In this document: positions 14,981 to 20,364 of the stretch, piece by piece
How the letters are laid out: each line of letters starts with the position of its first letter
Position numbering within the stretch: the stretch's first letter is position 1
Assembly: GCA_937957985.1 (NCBI GenBank)
Contig: CALGOH010000087.1
Location: 1 to 20,364 of the forward strand
Reading direction: 5' to 3'
Origin: an uncultured Verrucomicrobiae bacterium
GTDB taxonomy: Bacteria > Verrucomicrobiota > Verrucomicrobiia > Verrucomicrobiales > Akkermansiaceae
DNA: 20,364 nt
The notes under the pieces: generated by a model
What the model was told of the DNA's origin: nothing
Databases searched by the model: none
Seen by the model: the letters and a program-made list of their open reading frames with translations, nothing else
Made by a program: the position numbers and the translations under genes

Positions 14981-17473
14981 CTAATTCGGCAGGTCGCGCA
15001 GGCCTTGCGGAGAGCTCTCGCTTTCTTCGATCGCCTTGAGGCCGGCGTCGAATCCCTGGAAGAACCTTTCGGTGGCCCATTGGGGAAAATGGATCGCCTT
15101 GCCGGGGCCGAGATTTTCGGAATAGTATGCGCGGGCCTCCCGGAGCTTCGGCAGCACCGCCTTCGCCTCGTCGCCGTAACTCGCGAGCAGGTTCATGAGC
15201 AGGACGATGCGATTCTCGGATCCGTGCTCTTTCATGGTCCTGATGTAATCGGCAAGCACCTCGACACCCTCGCGGTAGCGATACCGAGTCAGCAGTTCGA
15301 CCCCGGTCTCGCGGATTTCGGCATTGAACATGATGCCACTCGGAGCCGGGTTCCCGACACCCCACACAATATCGGGCCACAGACCATCGAGCTGCTCCTC
15401 GTCCATCAGCTTCAGGCACTTGGAGACGAGCATGCGGACCTGACCGTGCGGACAGCGCAGGATGCGCTTGATGGCTGCCGCCAGCTTCGCCTCATCGACC
15501 CCATCGAGGTCACTCCGGATCAGCCCAATGGGCTCGCCGTTCACGCCGCCTCCCCAGAGAAGGAAGCTCATGTAGCGTTGGTTCATGTCGCGCGGATCGT
15601 CCGGCTCGTCGCACACCGCCAGATCGAGGATCACCGGCACGGCCTTCTCGCGCGCGGGCTGTCCGATCGCGCACAGCGCGCAGCCGGCGCGGAAGCGGAT
15701 CCACAAATCGTCGTGCCCGAGGAGGGCAACCAGCATGTCGATGGCCGGCTCGGCCTTGGCACCCTGCGATTCAAGGCCGTAGATGCCCCCCAGAAGCGTT
15801 TCGCGATCCTTGCTGAGAAGAAGTTCCATCAGCTGCGGGATGATGTCCTCGTTCTTGCGCGCCAATGCATCGGCGGCGCGGATGCGTTGCGGCGTCGACC
15901 AGGTCCCCAACTTGCGGAAAAGCTGCTCGACGCTGAGTTGGTCCCACGGATCGATGTCCACCTTCCCCTCGCGCAGCCAGACGCTGTAGTCCGCGCCCGC
16001 CTCGAGAGTCTTCGCAAGCCGCTCGCCGGTGAGCGCGTTCATTTCCCTTTGCCCCTTGCCGGTGATGTGGAGCTTGCGCAGGTTCATGGCATACATCAGC
16101 ACCCGCGCTCCCGTGGTGTCCCAGCCGGGAGTGGTGTGCTCGGGGCCCGACATGCCCGCGCCTCCCTGATACATGAAGCTGCCGTCCCAGCGTCTTTCGA
16201 GGTCGTAGAACCAGTGCATCTCACGCAGGAAGGCGGCGGTGGCCTCGGGCCCGGCGCGCATCGCTCCGAGCGGCCCCCACAGCATGCCCCAGTAATTTCC
16301 GGTGTGGCCCTCCTCGCGTTGGAGGTAGGAGGCGACGGTCATGCGCGCCCAGTAATCGTAGGACTTCGGCCGATCCAGCAGATCGAAGAAGATCACCGCC
16401 AGCGACGAGCGGCCGTTGCTGTCGTGCACCGTGTCGGGAATCCCATCGCCGTAGGGAATGCTGCCCTTATCGACATGGGTGGAGAAGAAGATGTCGGTCT
16501 TGCCGATCGCCTCGGCGACCACCGGATCGTCGATGCCGCACTGCTGGTTGAGCAGCAGGGAAACGCCCACCGAAAGCGAGGGCTGGCTCATCGCGCCATA
16601 GCCGATGCAGATGCCGTTCGGGCCGGCGTTGGTGTGGCCCCAGGTGCCGGCGAAGCTCTGACCCTTGGCGAAATACAGAGCCATCGCACGAATCTCGGGC
16701 AGCACCTCCTCGTCCCCGGTCAGCAGGTAGTATTCGGAAAGAAGGATGTTCATGTAGCCGACGGTCCACGAGGACATCTTGGTGTCCTCGAGCGGTTCGA
16801 GGCTGCGGCAGAAGTCGCGCACCATGGGAAGGTACTGCGGGTCGCCGGTGGAGAGCAGGGCAAGCGCGTTGACGTAGCCCGGGATGTTCTTCTCGAGCCC
16901 GCGCCGGGCGATGGCCTGGCAAGCGTCGTCGAGAATTCGCGCGGACTTGGGACAATCGAAGGGCGAGAGCGCGCTGTAGCTGCCCATCACCCCGATCTCC
17001 AGTTCCACATCCTCCACCTTGCCTTCGCGCCAGCGCTTGAGTTTCAGGATGCCGCCGTTCTCCTCCTTCTCCGCCTCGGTGACGGCCCGCCCGAAGGCCT
17101 TGCGGGCGTCGTCCCGGAAATAGTCGCCTCCGGCACCGAGGATCACATCGCCGACCTCGAGTTTGCCATCCGCCGGCGAACCCGGATCGACCTTCGTCAC
17201 GAGGATCTGGCGGGCCAGGGTGGTCTGAAGGCGCATCGCCCACATCCATCCGCGCAGGCCCGTCGGCCCAAGGGTCCAGTCATGCTTGTCATCCGGCAGG
17301 CCGCCCTTGGTTAAATCAGGGACTGGAGTGAAGGAGTCCTTGCCCCTGGCGGTCAGGCCGGGGATCTCGGTGAGGAACTCCGGCGGATCCCCAGCCGACC
17401 CCTGCAAGCTCGATACAAGCGTGCCAACGGCCACGGGCAGAACCTGACATGAGAAACGGGATGATCGGTGCAC
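14981..17473 (-). CDS. DUF6288-type protein with PDZ-like domain and HEAT repeats (second copy)
   Basis: From GTG 17473 the product is 830 residues; this start gives a plausible signal peptide (HRSSRF, then VLPVAVGTLVSSLQGSAGD). The open frame extends to 17632 but the extra 53 residues look non-coding. Domain order matches the gene at 7760: WTLGPTGLRGWMWAMRL and ILVTKVDPGSPADGKLEVGD (PDZ-like, about 65-170), a toroid-like middle (GHTGNYWGMLWGPLGAMRAG), then HEAT-like repeats from about 540 (AIDMLVALLGHDDLWIRFRA). Unlike the first copy it has no lipobox at the expected place, so it may be soluble in the periplasm or secreted. It stands alone on the minus strand. The long plus-strand frame across it (15005-17314) is a GC-driven shadow. 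Confidence 0.85.
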   Translation of the reverse strand: MHRSSRFSCQVLPVAVGTLVSSLQGSAGDPPEFLTEIPGLTARGKDSFTPVPDLTKGGLPDDKHDWTLGPTGLRGWMWAMRLQTTLARQILVTKVDPGSPADGKLEVGDVILGAGGDYFRDDARKAFGRAVTEAEKEENGGILKLKRWREGKVEDVELEIGVMGSYSALSPFDCPKSARILDDACQAIARRGLEKNIPGYVNALALLSTGDPQYLPMVRDFCRSLEPLEDTKMSSWTVGYMNILLSEYYLLTGDEEVLPEIRAMALYFAKGQSFAGTWGHTNAGPNGICIGYGAMSQPSLSVGVSLLLNQQCGIDDPVVAEAIGKTDIFFSTHVDKGSIPYGDGIPDTVHDSNGRSSLAVIFFDLLDRPKSYDYWARMTVASYLQREEGHTGNYWGMLWGPLGAMRAGPEATAAFLREMHWFYDLERRWDGSFMYQGGAGMSGPEHTTPGWDTTGARVLMYAMNLRKLHITGKGQREMNALTGERLAKTLEAGADYSVWLREGKVDIDPWDQLSVEQLFRKLGTWSTPQRIRAADALARKNEDIIPQLMELLLSKDRETLLGGIYGLESQGAKAEPAIDMLVALLGHDDLWIRFRAGCALCAIGQPAREKAVPVILDLAVCDEPDDPRDMNQRYMSFLLWGGGVNGEPIGLIRSDLDGVDEAKLAAAIKRILRCPHGQVRMLVSKCLKLMDEEQLDGLWPDIVWGVGNPAPSGIMFNAEIRETGVELLTRYRYREGVEVLADYIRTMKEHGSENRIVLLMNLLASYGDEAKAVLPKLREARAYYSENLGPGKAIHFPQWATERFFQGFDAGLKAIEESESSPQGLRDLPN

Positions 17474-17745
17474 CGCTGGAAGCTCGGCTTTGGCGACGCT
17501 TCGGGCAAGTTCAACCCCGACGGCGACTGATACCGGATCTGCATCAGAAACCGGAGCCCTGCCAAAGTGCCGTTCGATCCATGCGGAGTCCCCACGGCAT
17601 TTGAAAGTGGTGGGAATGATCGAAGGACCCACGGGCTCTGGGTCAACGGAACCATCCGAGCAAGCTCAATCTCCGCGGAGAGGGATCGCGGAACCTGCAT
17701 GAGGGACCCAAGCCGAATCGCTCTGCCTCAAGCCCGGTGATCGAG
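17474..17745. other. intergenic region upstream of the second DUF6288 gene
   Basis: No supported gene. It should contain the promoter of the minus-strand DUF6288 gene. A 12-base perfect palindrome, TCTCCGCGGAGA, lies at 17670-17681 and could be an operator, but nothing links it to a regulator. Confidence 0.3.
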
Positions 17746-17941
17746 CGTCCCGATGGGACGGCACATCCAAGCCGGGGTGCTTCAGCCCCCGGATTGATGG
17801 GGCGGATTCCTTCGTCGGGAACCGACGATGCAGGTTCCAGGAGCCGGTTTCCCGATGTCTCGTCGGTTCCCGACGGGAAAATCCGACTGCGGATTCCGGG
17901 CGCTGAAGCGCCCGGCTGGGATGCGTGGTCCCTCCGGGACC
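17746..17941. repeat. 196-base imperfect inverted repeat made of six mirrored hairpins (REP/MITE-like)
   Basis: Two arms (about 17746-17831 and 17858-17941) are imperfect reverse complements, and each arm holds three hairpins in mirrored order. Left: CGTCCC/GGGACG (17746-17760), CCGGGG/CCCCGG (17772-17792), CGTCGG/CCGACG (17813-17827). Right: CGTCGG/CCGACG (17861-17875), CCGGGCGCT/AGCGCCCGG (17896-17915), GGTCCC/GGGACC (17927-17941). A 25-30-base centre separates the arms. Minus-strand open frames across it (17643-18235) are probably spurious. It resembles compound REP elements mobilised by RAYT-type transposases, but no such transposase is seen. Confidence 0.7.
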
Positions 17942-18164
17942 GGCCCGGAGCTGTGCGCTCAAGGAAGTGCCATTCAACCTGCGCCCCTGCCCCGCCGGCT
18001 GAATGGGTCGCGTCCGGAAAGTCGCTTTCTGTCTCAAACAAGGTAACAGACGTTTCCACAGTTTCCATTGAAGTGCCGCCTGGACTTCGGTCAGTTGATA
18101 GGCGGTCAGGCCCTCCACGCCAATCCTCGGCCACACTTGGAACTCAACTTCCTCTCTTAATTCA
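17942..18164. other. intergenic region before the frameshifted secreted-protein gene
   Basis: No gene is supported. The minus strand reads as a fairly protein-like stretch (ELREEVEFQVWPRIGVEGLT near 18100-18160) but continues into the hairpin repeat and matches no family I recognise. The promoter of the gene starting at 18165 should lie here. Confidence 0.3.
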
Positions 18165-18930
18165 ATGAAACGCAACGTCCTTCCAATCTTCGCCCTCGCC
18201 CTGGCTACCGTCCCGTCAGGAGAGGTTGAAATCACCCTGGAAGCCTTGTCGAATACCCAACTCCCTGGTCATCGCGTCGCTCGGCATGGGCGGCGACGGC
18301 AACACGGCCAATGTCCTGAGTGTGAACGCCGATCCTCCGTTGACCGAAAGCAGTGCCACAAGAAGCAGCACCAGCAATTGGGACGGTCATGTGACGGGAT
18401 ACGCCCAGGCCGCCTCGCCCGGACTTGCCAGATATTCGTTCAGCGGCGGCAGCACCACGGGCGTCCACACCATCGCCGCGGAGTTCAAGGGCGCCCTCCT
18501 TTCGGCCTATGCCACCTGGGCGGAGGCCAACGCCCCTACAACCGGTGATGATCCCGACGCCGACGAGGATGGGGACGGCGTCTCCAACGGCCTCGAGTGC
18601 GTGCTCGGGGGAACCATCGCCACCAACGACCTCGACAAGTTGCCCGCGCTCGAACACGACGGCACCGACATGACCTTCACCTTCCGGCGTGATCGCACTT
18701 CCAAGGACGGCTCCGCGGTTCCGACGATCGAGGTGAGCGCCGACCTCGTCACCTGGAACACCCCGCCCTCTCCATACGCAGTCTCCGACACCGACACCGG
18801 CGGGGTGATCAACCCTGGCGTCGCAGTGGTCGAGAACAGTCCCTCGGGCTTCGACACCGTGACCCTGACGGTTCCCATGTCACCGGACACGAGAAAGTTC
18901 GCCCGCCTCAAGGTGTCGGCAACCCCGTGA
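18165..18930 (+). pseudogene. secreted protein with Asp/Gly-rich (TSP3-like) segment, single frameshift
   Basis: ATG 18165 opens a signal peptide (MKRNVLPIFALALATVPS) and continues EVEITLEALSNTQL. The frame then switches by one base near CCC at 18263-18265; with one C removed it reads NTQL-LVIASLGMGGDGNTANV and stays open to TGA 18928-18930. Downstream are YATWAEANAPTTGDDPDADE and DGDGVSNGLECVLGG, a calcium-binding-like TSP3-type segment, then TIEVSADLVTW and the terminus KFARLKVSATP, typical of verrucomicrobial secreted proteins. At about 255 residues it is short for this group, so part of the N-terminal region may be missing. The frameshift may be real or a sequencing error in a C-run. Confidence 0.72.
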
Positions 18931-19117
18931 TTCCACCCCCTGTTTGAGACACTCCATGGCTGGCTCCCAGCATTCCTCTATTCTACTTTCGGTGACAGCC
19001 GACCGCGACTATCTTCTGGCACGCAACGCCCTTTGATCATGCAATTTTGGCCAAGGTTGGAAGATATTGACGAAAGGTCTTCGAGTACGTCTTCCGACAC
19101 CTCAAGAAGATGATCGA
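18931..19117. other. intergenic region
   Basis: The 187 bases contain no gene, clear terminator or promoter that I can support. The following gene may start further upstream at 19067. Confidence 0.3.
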
Positions 19118-19477
19118 ATGAGTGTTAAACGCGAACACCCCAGAATCAACAACGACGAACGGCATGCGATCTCAAGGGAAGACTATCCCGCATCGAAGGT
19201 TGATGGATTGATCAAAGCGAGCACCAATGGGCGTTGCCCTACCTCCTTGTTCATCAAGGGCATCAGCGAGGCAGTTATCGACGTCCGTGGTGACTTGATT
19301 ACCGTCGAATTCAATGGCGGCTGGGTCGAGACAATCCAGGTGCGGGCGCCAGAAGCACTCGAAACCTACCGCGCGGAGTTCCTGGCGATGATTTCGGAAA
19401 CCGTGACCAAGATTGGGGAGCTTTCTTACTACAAGGGCCGTCATGATGCGAGATCTGCCATGTTCGATGCTGTGTGA
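19118..19477 (+). CDS. hypothetical protein, 119 residues
   Basis: From ATG 19118 the product begins MSVKREHPRINNDERHAISR and contains ISEAVIDVRGDLITVEFNGG and WVETIQVRAPEALETYRAEF, ending SAMFDAV. I do not recognise the family. It has no signal peptide or membrane segment; beta strands alternate with a C-terminal helix. An upstream in-frame start at 19067 would add 17 residues, but AGAAG before 19118 and the sequence character favour the later one. It lies between a broken secreted-protein gene and a transposase fragment. One 60-base block in it (19141-19200) is 31/60 GC by hand count, lower than the glycan genes, so it may be a transferred cargo gene. Confidence 0.55.
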   Translation: MSVKREHPRINNDERHAISREDYPASKVDGLIKASTNGRCPTSLFIKGISEAVIDVRGDLITVEFNGGWVETIQVRAPEALETYRAEFLAMISETVTKIGELSYYKGRHDARSAMFDAV

Positions 19478-19517
19478 GCGAGCCACTGTACAGTTCCGCA
19501 CAAGCATCTCTCTTTAG

Positions 19518-20364
19518 TGCCATATTTTGATCACAGTCACCCCACAGGCCGGGGACCTTGTCAGGGGAGGAGAGTGCGCTGGTGCCGGGTTGACCCCGCC
19601 GGCGCGCAACACCCTGTCGCACGCCAATCGGCAACGCGACGCCCTGTTCATCGAGAAGCTCTTCTGGCCGGTGCTCGGCCATCTCCAGCACGCCAGCCCC
19701 TCCTTTGCCACCGGACGGGAGGGCAAGGGGCTCTTGCGGCGCTTCAAGGTCAGGATCCACGCGGTGGACTCGACGGTCATGGAGCTGGTCGCCAACTGCA
19801 TGGACTGGGCCCGGCACCGCCGCCGCAAGGCGGCGGCCAAGATGCACCTGCGGCTGGACCTGCACAGCTTCCTGCCGGGCTTCGCGGTGGTGGACACCGC
19901 CGCCCACAACGACAACAGGCGGGCCCGGAAACTCTGCTCGGGCATACAGCCCGGAGAGATCGTGGTCTTCGGCAGGGCTTACCTCGACCTCCTCCACCTC
20001 TCCGACCTCGACGCACGCGGCGTGTGGTGGTTCACCCGCGCCGGGGAGAACCTCAAGTGGCGCGCCCTCAAAGATCTCACCAAGACCCACGTGAACATCC
20101 TCAAGGACCAGATCGTCGTGCTACAGGGCAAGTGCAAAGGGATGCGCATGCGCCGCGTCGAGGCGTGGGTGGAGGTCGATGGCGAGTGGCGGGTGCTGGT
20201 CTTCCTCACCAACAACCTCGCGTGGAGTCCGCGATCGGTATGCGACCTCTACCGCCGACGCTGGGACATCGAGGTGTTCATCAAGCAGGTCAAGCCGAGT
20301 CTCAAGCTATCGAGCTTTCTCGGCCACAGCGCCAACGCGGTGCGCTGGCAGGTGTATTCGGCGC
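19518..20364 (+). mobile_element. IS4-family transposase fragment, 5'-truncated, runs off the window
   Basis: A frame open from after TAG 19515-19517 to the window end encodes about 282 residues of an IS4-type DDE transposase. Landmarks are PARNTLSHANRQRDALFIEK, the first catalytic Asp in IHAVDSTVMELV (codon 19767), NCMDWARHRRRKAAAKMHLR, and the Y-x2-R-x3-E-x6-K signature YRRRWDIEVFIKQVK with Glu at 20271 and Lys at 20292. The usual first ~80-100 residues are absent and there is no clear start codon, so recognisable homology begins near 19569. The second catalytic Asp, normally in FDKAY, is Gly (GGC, 19971-19973) in FGRAY. Transposition activity is therefore unlikely. Inverted-repeat ends were not found; the 3' end is outside the window. 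Confidence 0.88.

Noticed and set aside
15005..17314. Plus-strand open frame of 769 codons across the second DUF6288 gene.
   Set aside because: It is the antisense of a gene with clear domain motifs; its translation is rich in His, Arg and Leu without family motifs, as expected for a GC-rich shadow.
17643..18235. Overlapping minus-strand frames that look like a Pro/Ser/Arg-rich protein.
   Set aside because: Most of the translation comes from the six-hairpin inverted repeat and mirrors itself, typical of spurious calls over REP-like DNA.
1..20364. CRISPR arrays, tRNA and rRNA genes.
   Set aside because: No regularly spaced short direct repeats, tRNA-like cloverleaf with a T-loop motif, or rRNA-like conserved blocks were noticed on either strand by eye.

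Overview
The window looks like a chromosomal accessory region of a marine or soil Verrucomicrobiota bacterium, probably near Akkermansiaceae (Luteolibacter, Haloferula or Roseibacillus type). This is inferred from two PEP-CTERM proteins, two DUF6288-type proteins, type I sulfatases, a GH20 hexosaminidase, secreted proteins with a C-terminal FYRV-type module, high GC and few clear Shine-Dalgarno sites. No rRNA, tRNA or CRISPR array was seen, so the taxonomy rests on protein families only.

Layout. 2-178 is the 3' end of an unrecognised gene. 300-1192 is a decayed PLP-dependent cysteine synthase-like gene. 1490-2395 and 2742-3503 are a tandem pair of secreted paralogues, duplicated together with about 200 bases of 5' leader; the second ends in PEP-CTERM and the first in a different module. 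3900-10129 is a compact plus-strand operon: PhyH-family dioxygenase, UroD/MtaA-like protein, GH20 hexosaminidase and a DUF6288 lipoprotein. It meets, stop codon against stop codon, a minus-strand sulfatase remnant (10130 to about 11020) that has lost its N-terminal half and carries an in-frame TAG. 11096-14499 holds three tandem paralogues of a second secreted domain, each with a different C-terminus: PEP-CTERM, an FYRV-type module, or the N-terminal half of a sulfatase. A second DUF6288 gene lies on the minus strand (14981-17473). Then come a large inverted repeat built of six hairpins (17746-17941), a frameshifted secreted-protein gene (18165-18930), a small hypothetical gene and a 5'-truncated IS4-family transposase that runs off the window.

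How the genes may work together. The intact core (GH20, DUF6288 proteins, sulfatase remains, secreted lectin-like proteins) suggests breakdown or surface binding of amino-sugar-containing, possibly sulfated glycans. PhyH and UroD-like enzymes in the same operon hint at modification or demethylation chemistry, but their substrates cannot be read from sequence. The most notable signal is repeated exchange of C-terminal modules on a constant secreted domain, seen independently in two unrelated paralogue families, next to an unusual density of broken genes.
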